This document shows, one piece after another, positions 51,309 to 59,705 of a stretch of 64,000 nucleotides of DNA. Positions within the stretch are counted from its first letter, which is position 1, and every line of letters starts with the position of its first letter. The position numbers and the translations under genes are program-made. The stretch is taken from NCBI GenBank assembly GCA_946552115.1, contig CAMNRH010000012.1, positions 18,244 through 82,243 of the forward strand. Reading direction: 5' to 3'. The notes under the pieces are model-generated. The model saw only the letters and a program-made list of their open reading frames with translations. It searched no databases and was not told the DNA's origin. The stretch is from an uncultured Lachnospiraceae bacterium (lineage in GTDB: Bacteria; Bacillota; Clostridia; Lachnospirales; Lachnospiraceae).

Positions 51309-51914
51309 CTATATCTCTATAAAATTCCTAAGTATCTGAATTCCCGCATCACTGCTTTTTTCCGGATGGAACTGACACGCAAACACATTGCCGGATTCCA
51401 CGGAAGCATGAAGCCTTACACCGTACTCTGTTACTGCTGTTACTATACTCTCATCCTCCGCACGAAGATAATAGGAATGGACAAAATACACGTAAGGCTC
51501 CTTTGAAAGTCCCGCAAATAATCGCCCGTTCCCCTTAAATTCCAGAGAATTCCAGCCCATATGCGGAATTTTAAGTCCGTCCTTATCCGGTATCCTGACT
51601 ATCTCTCCCTTTAATACGCCAAGTCCTTCCACTCCCGGGGATTCCTCGCTCCTTTCAAAAAGAAGCTGCAGGCCGAGACAAATGCCTAAAAACGGCGTCT
51701 TTTTCCCGACTACCTCACGAATCACTTCATCAAGCCCATACTGCCTGAGCTTTTCCATTGCGTCCCCGAATGCGCCTACCCCTGGCAGGATAACCCTGTC
51801 CGCATTCAAGATTGCCTCATGGTCTCTTGTGACGGTCACCTCCTGACCTAAAAGCTTTAATGCCTTTTCCACACTTTTTATATTGCCCGCATCGTAATCT
51901 ATGATTGCTGTCAT
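51309..51914 (-). CDS. hisH: Imidazole glycerol phosphate synthase, glutaminase subunit
   Basis: This 201-residue class I glutaminase has the catalytic Cys in LGICLGLQLL and the His-Glu pair in QFHPEKS. It gives ammonia to HisF. An earlier in-frame start (51947) would add 11 residues, but the ATG at 51914 begins the conserved MTAIIDYDAGN. Confidence 0.96.
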   Translation of the reverse strand: MTAIIDYDAGNIKSVEKALKLLGQEVTVTRDHEAILNADRVILPGVGAFGDAMEKLRQYGLDEVIREVVGKKTPFLGICLGLQLLFERSEESPGVEGLGVLKGEIVRIPDKDGLKIPHMGWNSLEFKGNGRLFAGLSKEPYVYFVHSYYLRAEDESIVTAVTEYGVRLHASVESGNVFACQFHPEKSSDAGIQILRNFIEI

Positions 51915-51971
51915 TGCATTTATCCTCTCATCCGTCTCATTGTCCACTCTATTTTATCACAAGGCTTCTCT

Positions 51972-53438
51972 CTATTCTACATCTAATTCAAACCAGAAAG
52001 CAACCCCATTGTCATAATTGGCAACGCCATATTTCTGATGAAAGGATTCCATAATCGCCTTTACAATTGAAAGACCGATTCCATTTCCCCCGTATTCTCT
52101 TGTATGCGCCTTATCTACTTTATAAAATTTATCCCATATATGAGGAAGCGCCTCCTCCGGAATCGGAGTGCCCGTATTAAACACCGATACTTTTACCTTT
52201 CCGCCTGCGGGAATCAGCTTCACCTCAACCACATGCTCTCCGTCCAGATGATTATATGCATTGCTGATATAATTGCGCACAACCTGCTCGGTCTTAAATT
52301 CATCCGCCCAGACATAAACCGACTCCTCCTGCCGGAAAATAATCTTCGCCTCTTTCTGCTGCGCCAGTATCTCCATACTCTGTAAAATACCGCGAATCAC
52401 CGCCGTCAAATCAAATCTCTCAAACTCTATTTTCTCGTCTCCGAATTCCAGCTGATTGAGCGCCATCAGATTTTTCACCATCTGATTCATTTTCGCGGCC
52501 TCATCCATAATAACGTCACAATAAAATTCCCGGCTCTCTGAATCCTCATTTACGCCCTCTTTCAAACCCTCTGCGTACCCTTGAATCAGCGCAATCGGAG
52601 TTTTCAGTTCATGAGAGACATTTCCCATAAACTCACTGCGCATCTGCTCCAGCTCTTCTTTCTGCTCAATATCTTTCTGTAAACTGTTATTGGCGCGTTT
52701 CAGCTCGGATATTGTCATTTCAAGCCGCTCTGACATCCTGTTGAAATTCGCTCCCAGCTCTCCTATCTCATTTTGACCGCCGCTCGTATATTTCGCTTCA
52801 AAATCCAGATTCGCCATCCTGTCTGATAAAACTGCCAGCTCCAGAATCGGATCTGTCAGACGCTTTGAAAAATACCAGACAAGGGCAATGCAGATTATAA
52901 TCATCGTACACCCGATGTATATGAGAAAACGATTGGAAATATCTGCGCTTTCCCGGATACTCTCCAGCGGGCTTCTTAAAAGAAACGGACTCCCGTTATC
53001 AAATCTCCCCCACATTTCGATATATTCCGTTTTATTCCATATATCTTTCGACTGGGTGAGCTGATAATTATCCGCGCTTTTAAGAAGCTTGCTTTCTTTC
53101 TGCGTCTGGTCCAGCAAATACCCTTTCAGCTGATTCTTAAGTACATCCATATCATGCACGTTCGTCACAACACGATTATTTTCCTCATCAATAATCAGAA
53201 AAGAAATATTATTCTTCTCCGCAAGTCCCTGCAAAACCGCCGTCACTTCATCGTACTCAATCGTATTTTCTTCGATTGCCGTCTTTAGTTCCCTATACAT
53301 TTGAATAAATGCCGTTCCCTTGTTACTGATATAATACGGCTCCAGAAATTTTACATTGATTACCAGTAAAACAAGCAGGAGACTTACCAAAAGCCCGATA
53401 AATACTCCCGTCATCTGCCGTTTAATCGAATACCGCAT
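51972..53438 (-). CDS. Sensor histidine kinase
   Basis: This 488-residue kinase has two membrane helices (about 11-30 and 172-193) around an extracellular sensor of about 140 residues. A HAMP domain, the DHp H-box (GNVSHELKTPIALIQGYAEG) and the ATPase domain (GGNGIGLSIVKAIMESF) follow. The start at 53438 has GAGGTGGAATAAT upstream and is 1 bp after the regulator stop. The signal is unknown. Confidence 0.95.
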   Translation of the reverse strand: MRYSIKRQMTGVFIGLLVSLLLVLLVINVKFLEPYYISNKGTAFIQMYRELKTAIEENTIEYDEVTAVLQGLAEKNNISFLIIDEENNRVVTNVHDMDVLKNQLKGYLLDQTQKESKLLKSADNYQLTQSKDIWNKTEYIEMWGRFDNGSPFLLRSPLESIRESADISNRFLIYIGCTMIIICIALVWYFSKRLTDPILELAVLSDRMANLDFEAKYTSGGQNEIGELGANFNRMSERLEMTISELKRANNSLQKDIEQKEELEQMRSEFMGNVSHELKTPIALIQGYAEGLKEGVNEDSESREFYCDVIMDEAAKMNQMVKNLMALNQLEFGDEKIEFERFDLTAVIRGILQSMEILAQQKEAKIIFRQEESVYVWADEFKTEQVVRNYISNAYNHLDGEHVVEVKLIPAGGKVKVSVFNTGTPIPEEALPHIWDKFYKVDKAHTREYGGNGIGLSIVKAIMESFHQKYGVANYDNGVAFWFELDVE

Positions 53439-53439
53439 A

Positions 53440-54117
53440 TTATTCCACCTCGAATTTATAGCCCATACCCCAGATGGTCTTAATATAATTCCCCTTATCG
53501 CCAAGCTTGCTCCGAAGCTTCTTTACGTGTGTGTCAATCGTTCTGGCATCCCCGAAATAATCATAATTCCAGACGCTGTTCAGGATTTTTTCACGTGAAA
53601 GAGCGCGGCCCTGATTCTCAATAAAATAGGCAAGAAGCTCGAACTCCTTGTAGCTTAGCTCAATATCTTTCCCGTCTATCTGAACACGGTGAGCTGCCTT
53701 ATCAACCGAAATACCGCCTGCACCCGCAACCTCCCCGGCATCAAAGGTACCCGTACGACGCAAAATAGCTTCTACCCTCGCAACCAGTATTTTAGGGCTG
53801 AAAGGCTTGGAGATATATTCATCCACCCCAAGCTCAAAACCCTGCAGCTCGTCCCTTTCTTCTCCCCTTGCTGTAAGCATAATAATCGGAACCTTAGAGT
53901 CTTTGCGCACTTCACGGCACACCTGCCATCCATCCATCTTCGGCATCATAACATCCAGAATCAGAAGCGCAATGTCCTTATCCTGATAAAAAAGCTCCAT
54001 CGCCTCCTCGCCGTCGCCCGCCTCCAGAACACGGAAGCCCTCTCTTTCCAAAAAGTCCCTGACCAGCTTACGCATCCTGCTTTCATCATCAACTACTAAT
54101 ATTTTAATTTTGTCCAT
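53440..54117 (-). CDS. OmpR/PhoB family response regulator
   Basis: This 225-residue regulator has the receiver domain (D10, D11, phospho-acceptor D55 in LLILDVMMPKMDG) and the winged-helix DNA-binding domain (KEFELLAYFIENQGRALSRE, then VWNYDYFGDARTIDTHVKKLR). It is paired with the kinase gene that follows directly. Its targets are not indicated. Confidence 0.96.
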   Translation of the reverse strand: MDKIKILVVDDESRMRKLVRDFLEREGFRVLEAGDGEEAMELFYQDKDIALLILDVMMPKMDGWQVCREVRKDSKVPIIMLTARGEERDELQGFELGVDEYISKPFSPKILVARVEAILRRTGTFDAGEVAGAGGISVDKAAHRVQIDGKDIELSYKEFELLAYFIENQGRALSREKILNSVWNYDYFGDARTIDTHVKKLRSKLGDKGNYIKTIWGMGYKFEVE

Positions 54118-54234
54118 AATATCATTGTTTCCTTTCGTCCGGCGAAATATTTTCCATCTCTTACGGCATTATTTTACCAGATAATTATGTCCGTTCTGTG
54201 AAAATAAACCCCTGACCGCATTCTTTTATGAAAA

Positions 54235-54263
54235 CGGCACAGCGCCCGTAAAACGCTGTGCCG
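54235..54263 (-). terminator. Intrinsic terminator after the NhaC-family gene
   Basis: On the minus strand CGGCACAGCG and CGCTGTGCCG form a perfect 10 bp stem around 9 nt, followed by TTTTCAT. It lies 16 bp after the transporter stop. The rest of 54118-54278 holds no gene. Confidence 0.85.
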
Positions 54264-54278
54264 CAATACTCTTATTCT

Positions 54279-55904
54279 TTAAAGAGCCTTTTTTATCTCT
54301 CTTGTAATAACCTTGATTAAAACCAAGGTACCTATCATAAGCCCAATTCCTATCAGCAGGCATAAAACCGGGTTTCGTAAGAATCCCGCAATCGCGTAAG
54401 TGACAAACGATACCACCGCCACCGTAACCGCATAGGGAAGCTGTGTCGTAACATGATTGACATGATTACACTGCGCCCCCGCGGACGCCATAATCGTCGT
54501 ATCTGAAATCGGTGAACAATGGTCTCCGCATACCGCGCCTGCCATACATGCGGAGATTGACATAATCATCATGCTCTCATTTTTTCCTGCGAATACCGCA
54601 ACAACAATTGGAATCAAAATTCCAAAAGTTCCCCATGAGGTACCTGTTGCAAATGCAAGGAAACAGCCGACAACAAAAATAATAGCAGGAAGAAAACCAA
54701 CAAACCCCTTAGCCGCAGAATCCATCGCACCTGCCACAAACTCAGCCGCACCCAGACTGTCTGTCATAGCCTTTAACGTCCATGCCAGCGTAAGAATCAA
54801 AATCGCCGGAACCATCGCTTTAAAGCCATCCGGAATACATTCCATAGATTCACTGAATTTCAGTACCTTTCTAACCGCATAAAATACAATTGTTATCATA
54901 AATGCGAAAAAGCTGCCCAGCATCAGTCCAACCGATGCGTCGCTGCCCGAGAAAGCCTCTACAAAGCCTGCCCCTCCAAAAAATCCGCCGGTATAAATCA
55001 TTCCGATCACACAGCAGATAATCAGCACAATAATCGGAAATACAAGGTCAACGACACTTCCCTTGCTCTCCACAACGTCCTCTTCCGCATTCGCATAGGG
55101 TCTGTCCGGCGTCGTGTACAAATCTCCCTTTACCGCATTATCCTCATGAAGCTTCATAGACCCGTACTCAATTTTCAAAAGAACGCACGCAATCATCATC
55201 ACAATCGTAAGAATCGCATAATAGTTATATGGAATCGCACGGATAAAAATGGAAAATCCATCCTCACCCTTTACAAAGCCCGTAACTGCCGCCGCCCATG
55301 AAGAAATCGGCGCGATAATACAAACCGGAGCCGCCGTAGCGTCAATCAGATAGGAAAGCTTCGCACGGGAAATATTCTGCTTATCCGTCACTGGACGCAT
55401 AACGCTTCCAACCGTCAAACAGTTAAAATAATCGTCAATAAAAATCAAAACGCCAAGAGCAATTGTCGCAAGCTGCGCTCCCGCACGGGATTTAATATGC
55501 TCGCTTGCCCAGCGTCCGAACGCAGCCGATCCGCCGGCTTTATTCATCATACATACCATAATTCCGAGAATTACCAAAAATACCAGAATACCCACATTAT
55601 AGCTGTCCGACAGCACCCCTACAATACCGTCCTGAAATACATGAGTAATGGTCCGCTCAAACTGAAAGCCCGAATAAAATAAACCTCCAATCAAAATACC
55701 GATAAACAGAGAGCTATATACCTCCTTGGTAATGAGTGCCAGCACAATGGCAACAACCGGGGGAATCAAAGCCCAGAATGTAGCATACATGCCCGGCACA
55801 TACTCTGCGGCATCATCTGCCGCAAATACGGTTACGGCGCTTACCGCCAGCATGCATAATGCTGCGAATACGCCCCAGAATACTTTTTTCTTTCCTCTCA
55901 TCAT
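54279..55904 (-). CDS. NhaC-family transporter under lysine riboswitch control
   Basis: This 541-residue membrane protein has about 12 helices after a signal-like first segment. The family core includes LIFIDDYFNCLTVGSVMRPV (about 155-175) and, in the C-terminal half, ATGTSWGTFGILIPIV then GDHCSPISDTTIMASAGA. NhaC proteins are annotated as Na+/H+ antiporters, but riboswitch-linked members in Firmicutes are thought to carry amino acids. The lysine riboswitch directly upstream predicts lysine import or export. The ATG at 55904 or 55901 follows GAAAGGATT. Confidence 0.92.
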   Translation of the reverse strand: MMRGKKKVFWGVFAALCMLAVSAVTVFAADDAAEYVPGMYATFWALIPPVVAIVLALITKEVYSSLFIGILIGGLFYSGFQFERTITHVFQDGIVGVLSDSYNVGILVFLVILGIMVCMMNKAGGSAAFGRWASEHIKSRAGAQLATIALGVLIFIDDYFNCLTVGSVMRPVTDKQNISRAKLSYLIDATAAPVCIIAPISSWAAAVTGFVKGEDGFSIFIRAIPYNYYAILTIVMMIACVLLKIEYGSMKLHEDNAVKGDLYTTPDRPYANAEEDVVESKGSVVDLVFPIIVLIICCVIGMIYTGGFFGGAGFVEAFSGSDASVGLMLGSFFAFMITIVFYAVRKVLKFSESMECIPDGFKAMVPAILILTLAWTLKAMTDSLGAAEFVAGAMDSAAKGFVGFLPAIIFVVGCFLAFATGTSWGTFGILIPIVVAVFAGKNESMMIMSISACMAGAVCGDHCSPISDTTIMASAGAQCNHVNHVTTQLPYAVTVAVVSFVTYAIAGFLRNPVLCLLIGIGLMIGTLVLIKVITREIKKAL

Positions 55905-55941
55905 CTCAAATCCTTTCCTGCTTTCATAAAGTAATATAAAA

Positions 55942-55980
55942 ATGCCATGAACAACGCTTTCCCGAGCGCGCTCACGGCAT
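55942..55980 (-). terminator. Riboswitch expression-platform terminator
   Basis: On the minus strand ATGCCGTGAGCG pairs with GTTGTTCATGGCAT (12 pairs, three G-U), followed by TTTTTATATTA. It lies between the lysine aptamer and the transporter start. Lysine binding would let this hairpin form and stop transcription. Confidence 0.75.
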
Positions 55981-56038
55981 AATCCGCATCCTTATATCCA
56001 TCAAACCGATAGTATATGGAATATATTCATTACACTAC

Positions 56039-56198
56039 GATAGCGCTCCACTCTTGTGACAGTCCGCAGCATATTCTGCATACGTCCCAGAAACGATATA
56101 TGGGGGATAACGTCTCTTCGGCGGCTTCCCCTTTCCCCGGAAACAGCCGCCCCGACTGTCGTTTCCGGATACTGATGAAATCCGCGCCTCTATCAAGC
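56039..56198 (-). ncRNA. Lysine riboswitch (L-box)
   Basis: The minus strand carries the conserved L-box landmarks in order: GATAGAGGCGCG at the 5' side (near 56196-56185), then AGTA, GGGAAAGGGGAAGCCGCC, GAAG, then ACTGTCACAAGAGTGGAG, closing with GCGCTATC (56046-56039). P1 is the GATAG/CTATC pairing. Length (~160 nt) and order match lysine aptamers. The downstream terminator makes this a transcriptional OFF switch in front of the NhaC-family gene. Confidence 0.95.
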
Positions 56199-56218
56199 TT
56201 CATTATTCATATAGTACA

Positions 56219-56247
56219 TTTTTACCACTTCTTAAGACAAATGTCAA
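56219..56247 (-). promoter_or_regulatory. Promoter of the riboswitch unit
   Basis: On the minus strand TTGACA (56242-56247) and TAAAAA (56219-56224) are 17 bp apart, about 20 bp before the aptamer. The -10 is weak, which suits a riboswitch-limited gene. Confidence 0.6.
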
Positions 56248-56278
56248 CAAAAGTTTTCAAAACATTAAGACTTCAGGT

Positions 56279-57658
56279 TCAGGACTTGATTCCCTTAAAA
56301 AGCTCCTTTATCAGACTTTCATCAATTACATAGTCCTCTTTCGATTCCGGATACTCCCCGATTTCACAGATAAGCATATGTCCGCTGTCTATCATCGTCC
56401 ATGCATATACCTCGTTCCCATATAAGGTGTCATTATATGTATAGGAAAGAGTTACATAACCGATCTCTCTTCCGTCCGACCTGATATTCTGCTCCTCCTG
56501 ATACCGGATATCGCTGTACCCTTCTGATTTCTCATACATTTCCTTAGCGCTTATTTTCGTTTCCGTAAAAAATTTCTTATCCTCTTCTCCGTACAGCGTT
56601 TCCAGAGTATACGTGACAGAATAAGGCTTCTCTCCGTTTTTATAAAAGTTGAGACGCGTCTCCTCGGAATATTGATCCGCCGCCAGTCCGTCCCGCGCCG
56701 GAATCAAAACCTCTCTTTTCTTTTCCCAGTCTGTCAATATATAATTTCCGTCCTCATCCTTCCGAAGATCCGGCTCCTGTAAATCCTCAGCTTCCGCCGA
56801 GGCATCATCTTTCTCCAAATTTTCCATAATATCCATGGAATCCGGCTGCGCATCTAACGCCTCCGGCGGCACTTCAATCTTACCCACGCAGTCAAATTCC
56901 TTAAAGCTCAAAAGAAAATGAAGATTCTTAAGTTCAATCCCATTTCCGCTCTTATACGGAATTACAAAACTTTCGCCCTCTTTTCCGGTCAGAGCCATTG
57001 ATACCGACGCCGGAAGCCTGCTGTCCTTATAGATCCGAAAGGTGACATTAATCTTCGCGTCTTTAAGATCGAATCCCTCTTCGGCATCACCCAGCATATT
57101 TCCCATAATCGCTCCCGCACCTTTCATAATACCGCCGCCGACAGAGGTCGTAATCACATAAACCTCTTTTCCGTTTTCCTCACCGGTCTCTTTCTCTAAT
57201 GTAAGCTTTCCTCCGTTTTCGATATAGCTTTCCAGATTCATTAACTCAGCAACGGGGCTTTCCTCTTTTACGTCATCCTTTGTCTTTGCCCACGAGCCTC
57301 CTATCTTTGTATAGGTAACAAATTCAGACCTGTCCCCGCCGGGCACATTATAAACCTCAACATCCATCCCCAGACCCTCAAAGCCCGTTTTAACAGTTCC
57401 TTTCATATGACAGGCTCCGGTTTCCCTTACGGCCTCCATATCCATGTCCATATTCAAATCCAGCCCGATGGAAACCCCGCTATCTTTCACTCCGATTCCT
57501 GCATCTATCGTCATATTTCCGGAAAAGGATTCCGCCTTATTCGTATTCTTTACAGCCTCTTTCATAATACCTACGGCCGGGGCTTCCTTTTTACAGCCTC
57601 CGAGAAGAAGCACAGCCACTCCCAGCACAGGCAGAAACATCCAGGCTTTCTTTTTCAT
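56279..57658 (-). CDS. Lipoprotein of unknown function
   Basis: This 459-residue lipoprotein has a signal peptide ending in LLGGC (~22). A region of beta strands typical of LppX/LolA-like fold lipoproteins follows (ESFSGNMTIDAGIGVKD to about 260), then an acidic linker and a C-terminal domain (about 330-459). The last ~65 residues resemble the end of the neighbouring lipoprotein at 57672-59054. It follows that gene by 13 bp, so both are made together. Function is unknown. Confidence 0.75.
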   Translation of the reverse strand: MKKKAWMFLPVLGVAVLLLGGCKKEAPAVGIMKEAVKNTNKAESFSGNMTIDAGIGVKDSGVSIGLDLNMDMDMEAVRETGACHMKGTVKTGFEGLGMDVEVYNVPGGDRSEFVTYTKIGGSWAKTKDDVKEESPVAELMNLESYIENGGKLTLEKETGEENGKEVYVITTSVGGGIMKGAGAIMGNMLGDAEEGFDLKDAKINVTFRIYKDSRLPASVSMALTGKEGESFVIPYKSGNGIELKNLHFLLSFKEFDCVGKIEVPPEALDAQPDSMDIMENLEKDDASAEAEDLQEPDLRKDEDGNYILTDWEKKREVLIPARDGLAADQYSEETRLNFYKNGEKPYSVTYTLETLYGEEDKKFFTETKISAKEMYEKSEGYSDIRYQEEQNIRSDGREIGYVTLSYTYNDTLYGNEVYAWTMIDSGHMLICEIGEYPESKEDYVIDESLIKELFKGIKS

Positions 57659-57671
57659 AAATATCCGCCTC

Positions 57672-59054
57672 CTATTCTTTCCTTTTTATTCCCCCGTAAA
57701 TCTTTTTCAGCATTTCCTCCATCTCCGGATAAAGGAAATCGCCTCCGCGGTCATCCCCCGATATATTGCATGACAGCATATAGGTATCATCCAGCAAAAT
57801 CCACGAATTACATTTCCTGACCATATGGCCGTCCTTTTTATAAACTGACACAACATAATGAATCTCCCAGCCGCCTGTCTTAAGCGTCTGTATCTCTCCC
57901 ATCTCAACATCCTCCGCTCCATTTTGTTCAGACATGGCCAAAGACAGCCGGATACTGTATAAAATATCCTCTTCCGATGAAATCTGGGAAATATCATACG
58001 CCAATACAGCCATTGAGTCCGCCGTTTCATCATAGCAGTCAAAAAGAATCATATGCTCATCCGTGCCTGTATCAGAAGTAACTTCCTCAAAAGCTTTCAC
58101 CTCAGCTGTAATACTGTCTGTTATATCTGACAACAGATACACCCCGCTCTCCGACTCCTCCTGCGGCTCCTCCTTTTTCACCTCTACGTTCTTCCAGCTT
58201 TCCTTAAGCTCCGTATCATAGGGCACGGAAAACGGTCCCTGCTTCATCTCTTTTAATTCCTCATATACCTCCCACCGCGCTCTCGTATCCGAGGATTCAT
58301 AATTCATATCATCCTTTTTCCAGAAATGATAGCCGTACAAATAGCTCCGACACAGCTCATCCCAGCTTCCAAACTCCTCCTGAAGTTTTTTTGCCACCGC
58401 CAGAGACACGTCCAGGCATTCCTCAAGGCTGATATATTCCGCCTGATAACAATCGCCCAAAACCTGTAATGCCCGGGAATAGTCCCATGCATCCAGCGCC
58501 TGTTCCCCCATCGCCTGGTAAGCCCGGTATGCCGCCTGAAATTCACCTGCATCCCCGTTCTCCCGCTCCACCCGGCTAAGAAGCTCCTCTTCGCTAAGAG
58601 ACAAAAGATTATGCTTTTTCATCTCACTGATAAATTTCCGGTAGGTTTCCCTATGCCCTTTTTCCAGCAAACTGTTAAGCTGCCGGATAGCACTGTCCCT
58701 GTCCGAAATCCTCCATCCGTTCGCCAGGGCAATCCGGATAGCCCTCTGGTAAATTTCACTGTTGTCATCGGACGTGCCGCCTACGCATCCCAAATCTTTC
58801 TTATTATAATGCGTATAAATCGCATACGCAGAGCAAATCCACTGAACCGTATCACTGTCAACATCCGCCTGTTTAAATTCCGACGGTTCATAGGAATCCA
58901 AAAAATAATTTTCCAAACCGCTCTCAGAGAGCTCCTCCTTTTGCTCTTCCGCCTTCTCTTTTACCTTTCTGGCTTCCTCTTTTTCTTTGCCGCAGCCTCC
59001 CATTACCATTCCCAGCAAAAGCAGGGAAAGGAGAAATAATACTTTCCTTTTCAT
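57672..59054 (-). CDS. DUF1266 lipoprotein
   Basis: This 460-residue lipoprotein has a signal peptide ending in VMGGC. A DUF1266-type region (about 75-230; VQWICSAYAIYTHYN, GWRISDRDSAIRQLNSLLEKGH, ALDAWDYSRALQVLGDCYQA) is followed by a ~180-residue C-terminal domain that resembles the C-terminus of the next lipoprotein. DUF1266 proteins are of unknown role. It lies 27 bp after the small membrane-protein gene. Confidence 0.75.
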   Translation of the reverse strand: MKRKVLFLLSLLLLGMVMGGCGKEKEEARKVKEKAEEQKEELSESGLENYFLDSYEPSEFKQADVDSDTVQWICSAYAIYTHYNKKDLGCVGGTSDDNSEIYQRAIRIALANGWRISDRDSAIRQLNSLLEKGHRETYRKFISEMKKHNLLSLSEEELLSRVERENGDAGEFQAAYRAYQAMGEQALDAWDYSRALQVLGDCYQAEYISLEECLDVSLAVAKKLQEEFGSWDELCRSYLYGYHFWKKDDMNYESSDTRARWEVYEELKEMKQGPFSVPYDTELKESWKNVEVKKEEPQEESESGVYLLSDITDSITAEVKAFEEVTSDTGTDEHMILFDCYDETADSMAVLAYDISQISSEEDILYSIRLSLAMSEQNGAEDVEMGEIQTLKTGGWEIHYVVSVYKKDGHMVRKCNSWILLDDTYMLSCNISGDDRGGDFLYPEMEEMLKKIYGGIKRKE

Positions 59055-59081
59055 AAACTTTCACCTACTGTCCTAATATTT

Positions 59082-59513
59082 TTAATAATCGTCATAATCA
59101 TCTTTTCTGCTTCTGCCGCCGAACAGAGATTGAATCAGCCGGAATATCCAAAGAGCAGCTGCACGAACAACCACAAACGCAATGAACATCGCCATAAAGC
59201 CCGCGACACCCGCGACGATATCATCAAAATCCATCGTCCCGGTCCCGGTAATTCCCTGACCGATCTCAATCGCAAATACGATCACGATGATTACCGTAAA
59301 CACATATATCCACGCAATTACCAGCACATGGTTCTCGCTTAACAGCTTAAACAGCGGATAAATGATAAAGAGCATTCCCATTCCCAGAACTCCGATGACA
59401 AGAAAATGCAGTTCCTTATCCGAAAAAACTGTCTCAAAGCTATCGTTCCATGTCATGATCATATCATGGACCACTGCAATCATTTTAACAATTATGTATA
59501 AAAAATCAGCCAT
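59082..59513 (-). CDS. Small four-helix membrane protein
   Basis: This 143-residue protein has about four hydrophobic segments (for example LVIGVLGMGMLFIIYPLFKLL and VIAWIYVFTVIIVIVFAIEIG) and ends in a basic, acidic RKDDYDDY tail. It is the first gene of the three-gene leftward set with the two lipoproteins. No family is recognised, but a VanZ-like or small integral protein is possible. Confidence 0.7.
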   Translation of the reverse strand: MADFLYIIVKMIAVVHDMIMTWNDSFETVFSDKELHFLVIGVLGMGMLFIIYPLFKLLSENHVLVIAWIYVFTVIIVIVFAIEIGQGITGTGTMDFDDIVAGVAGFMAMFIAFVVVRAAALWIFRLIQSLFGGRSRKDDYDDY

Positions 59514-59567
59514 AATATCCCCTTTTCTTTTGTTTTATACTCTACCTTACCATCATAATATTATAAC

Positions 59568-59604
59568 GCAAAAGCTGCCCGGCATCAAGTCCGAAGGCTT
59601 TTGC
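59568..59604. repeat. 8 bp inverted repeat in an intergenic gap
   Basis: GCAAAAGC (59568-59575) and GCTTTTGC (59597-59604) are inverted around 21 nt. The gap 59514-59705 between divergent genes holds this dyad and a possible CTATGAT -10 near 59670 for the rightward lipoprotein. The dyad is too weak and too far from other signals to assign. Confidence 0.35.
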
Positions 59605-59705
59605 GATTTGCCGATGAGGCTTTTATTTAAGTTTTTATGTTAAACCTTTAAGCAGGCTTTAGCTTGAGATGCTATGATTTCTGAAAAAGAAAGGAGCTTG
59701 TTTAC

